DNA from: Burkholderiaceae bacterium
GTDB taxonomy: Bacteria > Pseudomonadota > Gammaproteobacteria > Burkholderiales > Burkholderiaceae_C
Direction: 5' to 3'
NCBI GenBank assembly: GCA_024235955.1
Contig: JACKLJ010000001.1
Location: 915,501-979,500, forward strand
DNA: 64,000 nucleotides
Positions 17,483 through 26,756 of the stretch are shown piece by piece. Position 1 is the stretch's first letter. The number at the start of each line of letters is the position of its first letter. The notes below the pieces were generated by a model. The model did no database searches. It was not told the DNA's origin and saw only the letters and a list, made by a program, of their open reading frames with translations. A program made the position numbers and the translations under genes.

Positions 17483-19183
17483 TCGCAGCGCCTTGTGGCG
17501 GTACACCAGCAGTGTGTCGTTGTCGTCGGTGGGGCGGCGCACGCTCTGCACCAGCTCCCAGTCGCCCGCGTGCGGCGTGGCGTTGAAGGCGGCCCGGGCG
17601 TCCACGTCCACCAGCAGCCAGGGGCACTGCGGCGCGCCGCTGTCCAGCACGCGGGTGGGCCAGCCGCCATGAAAGCGCGTGCCCACCAGCTGCGGGGTGG
17701 AGAGGCCCATGGTTTCCACGCAGGCCGGGTGGCCGATGATGCGGGTGATCTGCGCCATCTGTGGCGCGAAGCTGCGCGCGTAGTCCAGCGCCGGCAGCCA
17801 CAGGGTCATCAGCAGCAGCCAGCACAGCGTGGCGCCTGAAGCGGGCAGCACCAGGCTCTTCCACAAGGCCGTGCGGTGCCGGCCGGTGCGCCAGCGCGCC
17901 AGCGCGAACCAGGCCAGCGTGGTGGCCAGCGCGGCCACGAAGGCGGGCCACTGGAACACCGGCTCGAAACCCGGCGCCAGCCGCGCCACGTTGGCCGCCG
18001 GCTTGGCCGGCACGCCGGTGTGCAGGGACAGCCACACCACCCAGATGACGATGGCCCAGAGCGTGAAGAACAGCACCGTGAACCAGTCGATCAGCGAGGC
18101 CATGCTGCGCCGGAAGGTGGGCAGCGCGAAGGCCGCCAGCGTGGCCAGCGCCGGCAGCGCCACCAGCAGGGCGCGGTCGCTCGCGTTGGTGAACACGGTG
18201 GTGGTCACCGGCACCAGCGCCATCATCACCGGCAGGCCCAGGTGGCGGTGGCGCCGGATCTGCAGCAGCTGGTGCCGCCAGCGCCACAGTGTCCACAGCA
18301 CCAGCGGCCAGACCGGCCAGGTGAACCACAGGAACAGGCGCGCCAGCGCGCGCCAGTCGCTCTCGCGCGCCGGCAGGGTGATCTGCCAGCGCAGCAGGTC
18401 GGCCCACACGGACAGCACCGCTGTCGCCGCGGTGATCAGGCCGAGCAGCAGCAGGGTGCGCCACCGTTCGCTGCCGCCGATTTCCTCGGCCGGAGCGATG
18501 ACCAGGCCGAACAGCGTCAGGCCGGCCCAGATCAGCGCCGTGGTCGGCGCGCCCGAGAGCGCCAGCCCCGGCAGGCCGACGGCGATGGCGATCCAGGCCG
18601 ACCAGGGCCGGAACTGGAGCCCCGCCAGGCCGAAGTAGAACAGCGTCGCGCAGGCCAGCTGTGCGAGGGCAGGGGTGGTTTCGTGCGAAAGCTGGGCCAG
18701 CCCGAGCGTGGCGATCAGCGCCAGCAGGCTGGCGTCGGCCAGCGTGCGCGCGTACTCAGCCGGCTGGGCCTCACCGCCGAAGGCGAAGGCCACCGGCTGC
18801 GCGCCGGGATGGCGCGCCAGGTAGTAGGTGGCGTACCAGGTGGCCGCCAACGTGAACACCAGCAGCAGCATGAAGGGCACGCGCGCGGCGAAATCCGGCG
18901 CCACCCAGGCTGGCGCCCACTGCAGCGCCAGGGCGCCGAGCCAGTAGGGAAGCAGGGCGCTGGTGTCGGGGCTCAGCCCTTCCAGCGTGGGATGCAGCCA
19001 GGCCGACCAGGGTGCGTGTTCCAGCGCCAGCATGTAGCCGAACGAGGCGATGTCGGCGTTCTTCCACGGCGCCCGGCCGATGTAGCCCGGCAGCACGTAG
19101 GCCAGGCAGACGGCGATCAACGCCCAGCGCGGCAGCCGGCGCACGGCTTCCTGGGCGACGATGGCGGGCGTGGGGTGGTGCAA
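17480..19183 (-). CDS. Polytopic membrane protein, ArnT/PMT glycosyltransferase-like
   Basis: This is a large inner-membrane protein (about 567 residues from the start given) with roughly a dozen transmembrane helices and a soluble C-terminal domain. The N-terminal sequence LAYVLPGYIGRAPWKNADI, with an acidic residue in the first periplasmic loop, resembles lipid-linked sugar transferases of the ArnT/PMT superfamily. I cannot name the substrate, and some family members have no known activity. The start is uncertain. The longest frame begins with TTG at 19273, but that codon lies in the T-tract of the rpmE2 terminator, so I prefer a later non-ATG codon (TTG at 19183, or GTG at 19144). Confidence 0.7.
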   Translation of the reverse strand: MHHPTPAIVAQEAVRRLPRWALIAVCLAYVLPGYIGRAPWKNADIASFGYMLALEHAPWSAWLHPTLEGLSPDTSALLPYWLGALALQWAPAWVAPDFAARVPFMLLLVFTLAATWYATYYLARHPGAQPVAFAFGGEAQPAEYARTLADASLLALIATLGLAQLSHETTPALAQLACATLFYFGLAGLQFRPWSAWIAIAVGLPGLALSGAPTTALIWAGLTLFGLVIAPAEEIGGSERWRTLLLLGLITAATAVLSVWADLLRWQITLPARESDWRALARLFLWFTWPVWPLVLWTLWRWRHQLLQIRRHRHLGLPVMMALVPVTTTVFTNASDRALLVALPALATLAAFALPTFRRSMASLIDWFTVLFFTLWAIVIWVVWLSLHTGVPAKPAANVARLAPGFEPVFQWPAFVAALATTLAWFALARWRTGRHRTALWKSLVLPASGATLCWLLLMTLWLPALDYARSFAPQMAQITRIIGHPACVETMGLSTPQLVGTRFHGGWPTRVLDSGAPQCPWLLVDVDARAAFNATPHAGDWELVQSVRRPTDDNDTLLVYRHKALR

Positions 19184-19270
19184 GGGCTGGTCGGGCCGGT
19201 TTGGCCAGGGGCGAAAAGCAAGTATTTTGAACGACGCGTCGGTGAGCCCCTGGGGCCCCGCCGGGCAAAA

Positions 19271-19300
19271 CAAAGGGCAGCGCGGTGGCCCGGGCTGCCC
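19271..19300 (-). terminator. Rho-independent terminator of rpmE2
   Basis: On the minus strand GGGCAGC...GCTGCCC (19300-19275) is followed by TTTGTTTT. It lies 31 bp after the rpmE2 stop. Confidence 0.75.
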
Positions 19301-19330
19301 TGTGGCGGAAAGTGGCGCTGCTGCTTAGGC

Positions 19331-19585
19331 TTAGCGCGCGACCTTGCCGTAGCGGTTGCGGAACTTCTCCACGCGGCCGCCCATGTTGTCCACCGACTTC
19401 TGGGTGCCGGTGTAGAAGGGGTGCGATTCGCTGGAGGTGTCCAGCTTGAACAGCGGCAGCTCGCGGCCGTCGTCGGTGGTGCCGGTTTCCTTGGTGTTCA
19501 CGCAGGAACGCGTGACGAACTTGAAGCCGTTGGAAACGTCCACGAACAGCACGTCGCGGTAATCGGGGTGAATGCCTTCGCGCAT
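19331..19585 (-). CDS. rpmE2: 50S ribosomal protein L31 type B
   Basis: This is an 84-residue ribosomal protein of the large subunit. MREGIHPDYRDVLFVDVS and SHPFYTGTQKSVDNMGGRVEKF identify type B. It lacks the CxxC zinc-binding motif of type A L31 (a single Cys is present), so it is the zinc-independent form. Such forms are often used when zinc is scarce, commonly under Zur control, but I did not identify a Zur box here. The gene stands alone with its own promoter, an approximately 90-nt structured leader and a terminator. Confidence 0.96.
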   Translation of the reverse strand: MREGIHPDYRDVLFVDVSNGFKFVTRSCVNTKETGTTDDGRELPLFKLDTSSESHPFYTGTQKSVDNMGGRVEKFRNRYGKVAR

Positions 19586-19620
19586 GGTGAGGGTCCTTTC
19601 AGGTCGTGTGCGGCAGCCGC

Positions 19621-19681
19621 GCCGGGCTCTTTTTGATGCCCGGCGTACTTCTCGCGGGCGCGGTTTTTCTGGTAACCGCGC
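19621..19681 (-). ncRNA. Structured leader of rpmE2 (candidate L31 leader)
   Basis: Between the promoter and the rpmE2 start, two hairpins can be drawn on the minus strand: GCGCGGTT...AACCGCGC (19681-19658) next to the expected start of transcription, and GCCGGGC...GCCCGGC (19644-19621). The second is 35 bases before the ATG. Such leaders of L31 genes in other bacteria are autoregulatory, so a similar role is inferred. Confidence 0.4.
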
Positions 19682-19710
19682 ATTATAGCGGGCCGGTTGC
19701 AGCGGCGCAA
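19682..19710 (-). promoter_or_regulatory. Sigma-70 promoter of rpmE2
   Basis: On the minus strand TTGCGC (19710-19705), a 17-bp spacer and a perfect TATAAT (19687-19682) form a strong housekeeping promoter about 95 bp before the rpmE2 ATG. Confidence 0.8.
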
Positions 19711-19727
19711 CACGCGGTGTGGGGCGC

Positions 19728-20527
<800 letters not shown>

Positions 20528-20528
<1 letters not shown>

Positions 20529-21538
20529 CAGGCGTGGACAGCTATGGTTTCAGAAGCGCCGAGGATCGCCTCGCGGCGGCTGCAGCGCACCCGGTGGCCG
20601 TCCGCCACGGTCCATTCAGGCGGCACTTCGGTGTGGCAGGTGGCTTCGGTGAAGGCGCAGCGGCCGGCGAAGGGGCAGCCTGGCGGCAGGCCGAACAGGC
20701 CGGGTACGCTGCCGGGAATGGTGGGCAGCGGCTCGCCGTGGTGGCTGGCCAGCCGCTGTGCCAGCGTGGGGCGTGCGGCCATCAGCCCGCGCGTGTAGGG
20801 ATGTACCGGCCGGCCAAAGACCTGCGCGGTCGGCCCACTTTCCACCACCGTGCCGCCGTACATGACCAGCATGCGCTCGACGTTCTGCGCCACCAGGCCC
20901 AGGTCGTGCGAGATCAGCACCAGCGCCATGCCGCTTTCCGCCACCAGCTCGCGGATCAGGCCCAGCACCTGCTGCTGCACGGTGACGTCGAGCGCGGTGG
21001 TGGGCTCGTCGGCGATCAGCACTTCGGGCCCGCAGGCCAGCGCCATGGCGATCATGATGCGCTGGCGCTGGCCGCCCGAGAACTGGTGCGGGTAGGCGGC
21101 CAGGCGCTGTTCGGCGTCGCGGATGCCCACGCGGGTGAGCAGCGCCACCGCGCGCTCGCGGGCGGCGCGCCCGCGCAGGCCCTGGTGCAGGCGCAGCGGC
21201 TCGGTCACCTGGTCGCCGATGGTGTGCACCGGGTTCAGCGCCGTCATCGGCTCCTGGAAGATCATGGCGATGCGGTCGCCGCGGATGGCGCGCCAGTCGC
21301 GGTCGGCCAGGCCCACCAGCTCGCGCCCCTCCAGCCGGATGCTGCCACTCACCGTGCCGTTGTCCGGCGCCAGCCCGAGCAGCGAGAGGGCCGAGAGCGA
21401 TTTGCCGCAGCCCGATTCGCCGATGATGCCCAGCGTCTGCCCGCGCTCCAGCGAGAAGCTCAGGTCGCGCACCGCGGGCGCGCTGCCGCGGTGGGTGCGC
21501 AGATCGACGCGCAGGTGCTCGACGTCCAGCAGCGCCAT
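20528..21538 (-). CDS. Peptide/nickel-type ABC transporter ATP-binding protein (OppD/DppD-like)
   Basis: This is the first ATPase of the transporter, 336 residues: Walker A GESGCGKS, signature SGGQRQRIMIAMALA, Walker B LIADEPTTALD and C-terminal HPYTRGLMAARPTL. The extra C-terminal region contains three Cys (PPGCPFAGRCAFTEATC), matching the iron-sulfur-like cluster region seen in DppD-type proteins. The start MALLDVEHLRVDL at 21538 lies 2 bp from the permease stop. The longer frame to its left is a shadow of the permease. Confidence 0.93.
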
Positions 21539-21540
21539 GG

Positions 21541-22437
21541 TCAGCGGCTCCTGGCCAGCTTGGGGTCGAGCAGGTCGCGCAGCCCGTCGCCCAGCAGGTT
21601 GAGGCCCAGCACCGACAGCGCGATCGCCAGCCCTGGCCACACGGCCAGCAGCGGCGCCTGGAACATCAGCGTCTGCGCCTCGGCCAGCATGCGGCCCCAG
21701 CTCGGCTGCGGCGGCTGCGTGCCCAGCCCCAGGTACGACAGCGCGGCTTCCGCCAGGATGGCGACGGCGAAGCGGATGGTGGCCTGCACCGTCAGTACCG
21801 CGGCGATGTTGGGCAGGATGTGCTGCCAGGTGATGGCCCAGGCGCTCTTGCCGCAGGCACGCGCCGCCAGCACGAACTCGCGCGCCCACACGGCGTTGGC
21901 GGCCGCGCGGGTGATGCGCGCGAAGGTGGGGATGTTGTAGATGCCGATGGCGATGATGGCGTTGACGATGCCCGGCCCGAACACGGCCGTCAGCATGATG
22001 GCCGAGAGGATGGCCGGGAAGGCGAAGGTGAAGTCGGCCAGCCGCATCACCAGTTCCTCCACCCAGCCGCGCCGTGCCGACGCCAGCAGCCCCAGCGCGG
22101 TGCCCACCACCAGACCGATGCCGACGGCGATGATGCCCACCAGGATCGAGGCGCGCGCGCCCATCAGCAGCTGCGACACCACGTCGCGCCCGAAGGCATC
22201 GGCCCCGAACCAGTGCGCCCACGACGGCAGCAGCAGCTTGTCGGCCATGTTGACCTCGTACACCGGCCAGGGCGTCCACACGTAGGACACCGCGGCCGCC
22301 AGCACCAGCAGCGCGGTGAGCACACCGCCGATCACGAAGCCGGGGTGGCGCAGCGCGCGGAACCAGAAGCCGGGCGCGGCAGCCGGTGCCGCGGCGGATG
22401 CGGACACGCTGGCGGGCCGGGCGTCGGTGGTGCTCAT
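21541..22437 (-). CDS. Peptide/nickel-type ABC transporter permease (DppC-like)
   Basis: This inner-membrane permease has 298 residues. After a disordered Ala/Pro-rich N-terminus it has six hydrophobic helices. The ATPase-contact loop is EFVLAARACGKSAWAITWQHILPN. The start at 22437 (MSTTDARP) is the first ATG; an upstream in-frame TTG falls within repeat A sequence. Unusually, a repeat A copy separates it from the dppB-like gene, where these permeases are normally only a few bases apart. Confidence 0.93.
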   Translation of the reverse strand: MSTTDARPASVSASAAAPAAAPGFWFRALRHPGFVIGGVLTALLVLAAAVSYVWTPWPVYEVNMADKLLLPSWAHWFGADAFGRDVVSQLLMGARASILVGIIAVGIGLVVGTALGLLASARRGWVEELVMRLADFTFAFPAILSAIMLTAVFGPGIVNAIIAIGIYNIPTFARITRAAANAVWAREFVLAARACGKSAWAITWQHILPNIAAVLTVQATIRFAVAILAEAALSYLGLGTQPPQPSWGRMLAEAQTLMFQAPLLAVWPGLAIALSVLGLNLLGDGLRDLLDPKLARSR

Positions 22438-22450
22438 GGGCCGCGTTTCA

Positions 22451-22516
22451 TGAACCAAATTGGCATCTGGCCCTTGATTGGCGGGCGCAGGCAGCTATGA
22501 AAACAGGAGTTTTTGA
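22451..22516 (-). repeat. Repeat A copy inside the transporter operon
   Basis: This is a full-length copy in reverse orientation: CCAAATTGGCATCTGGCCC, then GGCGGGCGCAGGCAGCTATGAAAACAGGAG. It lies between the dppB-like and dppC-like genes, which are cotranscribed, so it is probably present in the mRNA. Confidence 0.85.
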
Positions 22517-22528
22517 AAGGCTCGGGCT

Positions 22529-23497
22529 TCACAGGTGACTGGCCTTCACACGCGGGTCGATCACGGCGTAGAGCACGTCGACGATGAAGTTGACGATCAC
22601 CACCATGGCCGCCAGCAGCATCACGCAGTTGCGCACCACGATCAGGTCGCGGTTGGCGATGCTCTGGAAGATGAGCCGCCCCAGGCCCGGCAGGTAGAAC
22701 ACGTTCTCGACCACGATGGTGCCCGCCAGCAGCTCGGCGAACTGCAGGCCCATCACCGTGATCACCGGGATCATGGCGTTGCGCAGCACATGGCCCCACA
22801 GCGTGGCGCGGCGGCTCAGGCCCTTGGCACGGGCGGTGCGCACGAAATCCTCGCGCATCACCTCCAGCACCGACGAGCGCGTGAAGCGCGCCAGGATCGC
22901 CCCCTGCACCACGGCCAACGACACTGCCGGCAGCAGCAGCGCCTGCAGGCCTTCCCAGAGGCCGTGCCAGAAGCCGTCGTCAAAGTACCAGCCGTCGAAG
23001 CCGCCAGCCGAAAACCACTGCAGCTTCACCGAGAACAGCAGGATCAGCAGGATGGCGAACCAGAAATTGGGGATGGCGATGCCGATCTGCGCCAGCGTCA
23101 TCAGCCCGACATCGCCCAGCCTGTTGTGGCGCGCCGCGGCGTACACGCCCACGCCCAGGGCCAGCAGCACCGTCAGCAGCATGGCCATCACGGCCAGCGG
23201 CACCGTCACCGTCAGCCGCTCGGCGATCAGCTCCGACACCGGCGAGCCGTAGGCGTAGGAAAGGCCCATGTCGCCCCGCGCCAGCCCGCCCACCCAGTGG
23301 GCGTAGCGGGTCATGGCGGGCTGATCCATGCCCAGCTCGCGCGCCTTGGCTTCCACGGCGGCCGGGTCGGCGTCGGGGCCCATCAGCACCTGGGCGGCGT
23401 TGCCGGGCAGCACTTCCAGCACCGAAAACACGATCACGCTGGTGGCCACCAGCGTGGCGATCAGCGTGAGGATGCGCTTGAAGAGGAAATAGCTCAT
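22529..23497 (-). CDS. Peptide/nickel-type ABC transporter permease (DppB-like)
   Basis: This is the first permease of the set, 322 residues with six transmembrane helices. MSYFLFKRILTLIATLVATS is a typical start, and the coupling loop is DFVRTARAKGLSRRATLWGHVLRN. It is the first gene of the leftward operon B-C-D-F. No substrate-binding protein is encoded next to it in this window, so the importer must use a binding protein encoded elsewhere. Confidence 0.95.
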   Translation of the reverse strand: MSYFLFKRILTLIATLVATSVIVFSVLEVLPGNAAQVLMGPDADPAAVEAKARELGMDQPAMTRYAHWVGGLARGDMGLSYAYGSPVSELIAERLTVTVPLAVMAMLLTVLLALGVGVYAAARHNRLGDVGLMTLAQIGIAIPNFWFAILLILLFSVKLQWFSAGGFDGWYFDDGFWHGLWEGLQALLLPAVSLAVVQGAILARFTRSSVLEVMREDFVRTARAKGLSRRATLWGHVLRNAMIPVITVMGLQFAELLAGTIVVENVFYLPGLGRLIFQSIANRDLIVVRNCVMLLAAMVVIVNFIVDVLYAVIDPRVKASHL

Positions 23498-23632
23498 GGC
23501 TCGGCTGGCAGGCGCCTGGCGGCCCGGGCATTATCAACACAATCGACGCTGGATTTGCCACGCGTCAAGCCGGAAGGGGCCTGGCGGCGGATAATTCAGC
23601 TTCTGCTTATCGGTCCTACGGAGAGACGCGCC

Positions 23633-23887
23633 ATGGCGCTGATGATCACCGACGAATGCATCAACTGCGACGTTTGCGAGCCCGAGTGCCCGAACGACGC
23701 CATTTCCATGGGCGCCGAGATCTACCAGATCAACCCCGACAAGTGCACCGAATGCGTCGGCCACTTCGATGAGCCGCAGTGCGTGCAGGTCTGCCCGGTG
23801 GAGTGCATCCCCGTGAATCCGCAGCGGGTCGAAAGCAAGGACCAGCTCTGGGAAAAGTACCGCCGCATGCAGGTGACGGCGGGCTAA
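23633..23887 (+). CDS. 2[4Fe-4S] ferredoxin, YfhL/Allochromatium type
   Basis: This is an 84-residue cytosolic electron carrier. The first cluster motif is CINCDVCEPECP. The second is CTECVGHFDEPQCVQVCPVEC, with the extra loop typical of the Allochromatium vinosum-type 2[4Fe-4S] ferredoxins. GGAGAG lies before the ATG. It is divergent from the ABC transporter and stands alone. The electron-transfer partner is unknown. Confidence 0.95.
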   Translation: MALMITDECINCDVCEPECPNDAISMGAEIYQINPDKCTECVGHFDEPQCVQVCPVECIPVNPQRVESKDQLWEKYRRMQVTAG

Positions 23888-23904
23888 GGTCAGCCGGCTT
23901 TTTA

Positions 23905-23961
23905 GGGTAAAAATGGGCTCTAGCCCAGGCGCGGCGGGCGCAGGCAGCTCTCTTTATTGAA
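23905..23961 (-). repeat. Repeat A copy between ferredoxin and pth
   Basis: The copy reads GGGCTCTAGCCC, then GGCGCGGCGGGCGCAGGCAGCT and CTTTATTGA. It is in reverse orientation between convergent genes. Confidence 0.82.
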
Positions 23962-23967
23962 GCGTCT

Positions 23968-24588
23968 TCAAGCTGGCGGGGCCGCGCCCTCGGGCTTGGG
24001 CGGCTTGGCGCGCGGGGGCTTGCTGGTGTGGATCTGCACCATCGCGCGCTCCATGTCGCCCTCGGCCAGCAGCTCGAAGGCCTGCGCCGAACGCGCCACC
24101 GCCTGCTCGATCAGTGCCAGCTCTTCCGCCGGCGGCTTTTTCAGCACCCAGCCCACCACCTCCGACTTGTCGCCCGGATGGCCGATGCCCAGCCGCAGGC
24201 GCCAGTAGTTGCTGGAACCCAGCTGCGCATGGATGTCGCGCAGCCCGTTGTGGCCGGCATGGCCGCCACCCAGCTTGAGCTTGGCCTGGCCGGGCGCCAG
24301 ATCCAACTCGTCGTGCACCACCAGGATTTCCTCGGGCGCGATCTTGAAGAAGCGCGCCAGCGCGGCCACCGAGCGGCCCGAGAGGTTCATGAAGGTCTGC
24401 GGCTCCAGCAGCCAGACCGGCTGCCCGTGCAGGTTTTTCCGTGCCACCAGGCCCTGGTAGCCGCGCTCCGGCGCCAACGTGGCGCCCAGCTGGCGCGCCA
24501 CGGCGTCGATCCACCAGAAGCCCGCGTTGTGCCGCGTATCGGCGTATTGCGGCCCCGGGTTGCCCAGGCCGACGAACAGCTTGATCAT
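23968..24588 (-). CDS. pth: Peptidyl-tRNA hydrolase
   Basis: This enzyme releases tRNA from peptidyl-tRNA that has dropped off the ribosome. It has 206 residues. The start MIKLFVGLGNPGPQYADTRHN contains the catalytic His and the Asn of the active site. The motif VHDELDLAPGQAKLKLGGGHAGHNGLR holds the catalytic Asp. The C-terminus has a Pro/Lys-rich tail slightly longer than usual. It belongs to the conserved cluster lolB-ispE-prs-rplY-pth. Confidence 0.97.
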   Translation of the reverse strand: MIKLFVGLGNPGPQYADTRHNAGFWWIDAVARQLGATLAPERGYQGLVARKNLHGQPVWLLEPQTFMNLSGRSVAALARFFKIAPEEILVVHDELDLAPGQAKLKLGGGHAGHNGLRDIHAQLGSSNYWRLRLGIGHPGDKSEVVGWVLKKPPAEELALIEQAVARSAQAFELLAEGDMERAMVQIHTSKPPRAKPPKPEGAAPPA

Positions 24589-24678
24589 GGGTCGATTATC
24601 CCGTCCGGCGGGTCATGAAAAGTTGAGGGTGCGCGCCTGGCCGCTACGCGTCGCATGGCGACGGGCTGTACGGCAACG

Positions 24679-24731
24679 AAAAGGCCCCCGCGCTCCCCCG
24701 CTGCGCGTGGTGCGCTGCCCCCGAGGGGGTG
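24679..24731 (+). repeat. Partial repeat B-like element
   Basis: CGCTCCCCCGCTGCGCGTGG followed by CTGCCCCCGAGGGGG resembles the first hairpin of repeat B, without its second half. It lies between pth and the rplY terminator. Classification as repeat B is uncertain. Confidence 0.45.
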
Positions 24732-24754
24732 TTTTCATCTTGGGGCGGCCCGGC

Positions 24755-24784
24755 GATGAAAAAGGCCCGCGCGGGGCGGGCCTT
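24755..24784 (-). terminator. Rho-independent terminator of rplY
   Basis: On the minus strand AAGGCCCGC-CCCGC-GCGGGCCTT (24784-24762) runs into a T-tract. It lies 68 bp after the rplY stop. Confidence 0.8.
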
Positions 24785-24851
24785 CGGGAGGGCACCGGCG
24801 GCCTTGCGGCCAGCCGGCGCGGGTGCCGCAAGGCGGCTTCTTGTTGTTGGC

Positions 24852-25481
24852 TTATTCGGGCTTGGCCGGGGCAGCAGCGTCGGCAGCGGGGGCTTCGCCT
24901 TCGGCAGCTTCCTCGCCAGCAGGCAGCACCACGGTGACCAGCACGGTGTCTTCGGCCGAGTGGCCGTGCAGCACGGCTTCCACGCCCTTGGGCAGCTGGA
25001 TGTCCTTCAGCGTCAGCGTCGCGCCCTTTTCCAGCTTGGACAGGTCGACGTTGATGGCTTCCGGCAGGTCGGCCGGCAGGCAGCTGACTTCCAGTTCCGT
25101 GGCCACGTGGTTGACCAGGCACTTGTCGAACTTGACGGCTTGCGACTCTTCCTCGCCGCTGTAGTGCAGCGGCACCTTCATGTGGATCTTCTGCTTGGCG
25201 GACACGCGCTGGAAGTCCACGTGCAGCACCTGCTGCTTGTAGGGGTGGATCTGCAGGTCACGCAGCAGCACCTGGCTGGACTTGCCGGCCAGTTCCATGT
25301 CGAGCACCGACGAGTGGAAGGCTTCTTTCTTGATGGCCTGCCACAGCGCGTTGTGGTCCAGCTCGATCAGTTGGGGCTCACCCTCACCGCCGTAAACAAT
25401 ACCGGGCACCTTGCCGGCATTGCGCAGACGGCGGCTCGCACCCGTTCCCTGCTTTGCGCGCTCGAAAGCGACGAATTTCAT
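24852..25481 (-). CDS. rplY: 50S ribosomal protein L25/general stress protein Ctc
   Basis: This 5S-rRNA-binding ribosomal protein is in the longer Ctc form: 209 residues with an N-terminal L25 domain (MKFVAFERAKQGTGASRRLR, VPGIVYG) and a C-terminal TL5/Ctc beta domain. The tail is Ala/Glu-rich and disordered. A strong AAGGAG lies before the ATG. It follows prs and is terminated by a clear hairpin before pth. Confidence 0.97.
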   Translation of the reverse strand: MKFVAFERAKQGTGASRRLRNAGKVPGIVYGGEGEPQLIELDHNALWQAIKKEAFHSSVLDMELAGKSSQVLLRDLQIHPYKQQVLHVDFQRVSAKQKIHMKVPLHYSGEEESQAVKFDKCLVNHVATELEVSCLPADLPEAINVDLSKLEKGATLTLKDIQLPKGVEAVLHGHSAEDTVLVTVVLPAGEEAAEGEAPAADAAAPAKPE

Positions 25482-25582
25482 GGTTCAAACTCCTTGTGGA
25501 ACCTGCCGCGACCAGCCGGCTCCGGTTGAAAAATGGCCCGCGCCGTGCCCCGGATGGGCAGCGCGGGCCGCTTGCCGTTTTC

Positions 25583-26575
25583 CTAGAACAGGTTCTCCTG
25601 CTCGGAAAACAGACTCATCACCGAGTCACCACGTGCGATGCGCTGGATGGTCTGCGCGATCAGCGGTGCCACGGAAAGCTGGCGGATCTTGCCGCACTGG
25701 ACGGCGGAAGGGGCCAGCGGAATGGTGTTGGTGACCACCACCTCGTCGAGCGCGCTGCCCTGGGCGATGCGCTCGATGGCGGGGCCGGAGAAGATCGGGT
25801 GCGTGCAGTAGGCGTACACCTTCTTGGCACCGCGCTCCTTGAGCACCTCAGCAGCCTTCACCAGGGTGCCGGCGGTGTCGATCATGTCGTCCATGATCAC
25901 GCAGTTGCGGCCCTCGATGTCGCCGATCACGTGCATGACCTCGCTCACGTTGGCCTTGGGCCGGCGCTTGTCGATGATGGCCAGATCGCAGTTCAGCTGC
26001 TTGGCCAGCGCGCGCGCGCGCACCACACCGCCGACGTCGGGGCTGACCACCAGCAGGTCTTCATAGTTCTTCTGGCGCAGATCGCCCAGCAGCACGGGCG
26101 AGGCGTAGATGTTGTCGACCGGGATATCGAAGAAGCCCTGGATCTGGTCGGCGTGCAGGTCCATGGTGAGCACGCTGTTCACGCCCACGGCCTGCAGCAT
26201 GTTGGCCACCACCTTGGCCGAGATCGGCACGCGCGTGGAACGCGGGCGGCGATCCTGCCGGGCGTAGCCGAAGTAGGGAATCACGGCGCTGATGCGTTCG
26301 ACCGAGGCGCGGCGCAGCGCGTCGACCATGATCAGCAGCTCCATCAGGTTTTCGTTGGTGGGCGCGCAGGTGGACTGCACCACGAACACGTCGCGGGCAC
26401 GCACGTTCTGCTTGATCTCGACGGTGACCTCGCCGTCGGAGAAGCGCCCCACGTCGGCGGCGCCGAGCGTGATGCCCAGGTGGCTGGCGATCTCGGCGGA
26501 AAGCGCCGGATTGGCATTGCCGGTGAACACCAGGAAGTCGGGTTGGCTCTGCGGCTGCATGGGCTGGAGGGTCAT
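25583..26575 (-). CDS. prs: Ribose-phosphate pyrophosphokinase
   Basis: This enzyme makes PRPP from ribose 5-phosphate and ATP for nucleotide, His, Trp and NAD synthesis. It has 330 residues. Signatures include GRFSDGEVTVEI, the ATP-binding YFGYARQDRR, the flexible loop DKRRPKANVSEVMHVIGD and the PRPP-binding VIMDDMIDTAGTL. The ATG at 26575 was chosen over a GTG one codon earlier. Its position between tRNA-Gln and rplY is conserved in betaproteobacteria. Confidence 0.97.
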   Translation of the reverse strand: MTLQPMQPQSQPDFLVFTGNANPALSAEIASHLGITLGAADVGRFSDGEVTVEIKQNVRARDVFVVQSTCAPTNENLMELLIMVDALRRASVERISAVIPYFGYARQDRRPRSTRVPISAKVVANMLQAVGVNSVLTMDLHADQIQGFFDIPVDNIYASPVLLGDLRQKNYEDLLVVSPDVGGVVRARALAKQLNCDLAIIDKRRPKANVSEVMHVIGDIEGRNCVIMDDMIDTAGTLVKAAEVLKERGAKKVYAYCTHPIFSGPAIERIAQGSALDEVVVTNTIPLAPSAVQCGKIRQLSVAPLIAQTIQRIARGDSVMSLFSEQENLF

Positions 26576-26662
26576 CACTCGCGGTTACGAGGCCGGCCGT
26601 TCGATGCGCCTGACGCGTTGCCGCGCAAGCCCAGGAGCGCCGAGGCGGAAACTACAACGGTT

Positions 26663-26739
26663 TGGCAGGGGAGGAAGGACTCGAACCCTCGCATGCCGGA
26701 ATCAAAATCCGGTGCCTTAACCAACTTGGCGACTCCCCT
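26663..26739 (-). tRNA. tRNA-Gln (anticodon TTG)
   Basis: On the minus strand the acceptor AGGGGAG pairs with CTCCCCT, followed by G and an encoded CCA. The anticodon arm CCGGATTTTGATTCCGG gives TTG, and the T-loop GGGTTCGAGTCC is standard. It lies between ispE and prs. Confidence 0.95.
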
Positions 26740-26756
26740 ACACAGGTCCATGGCCA

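Noticed and set aside
19184..19273. TTG start for the ArnT-like gene at 19273
   Set aside because: It lies within the T-tract of the rpmE2 terminator and gives a tail unlike family N-termini, so a later start is preferred.
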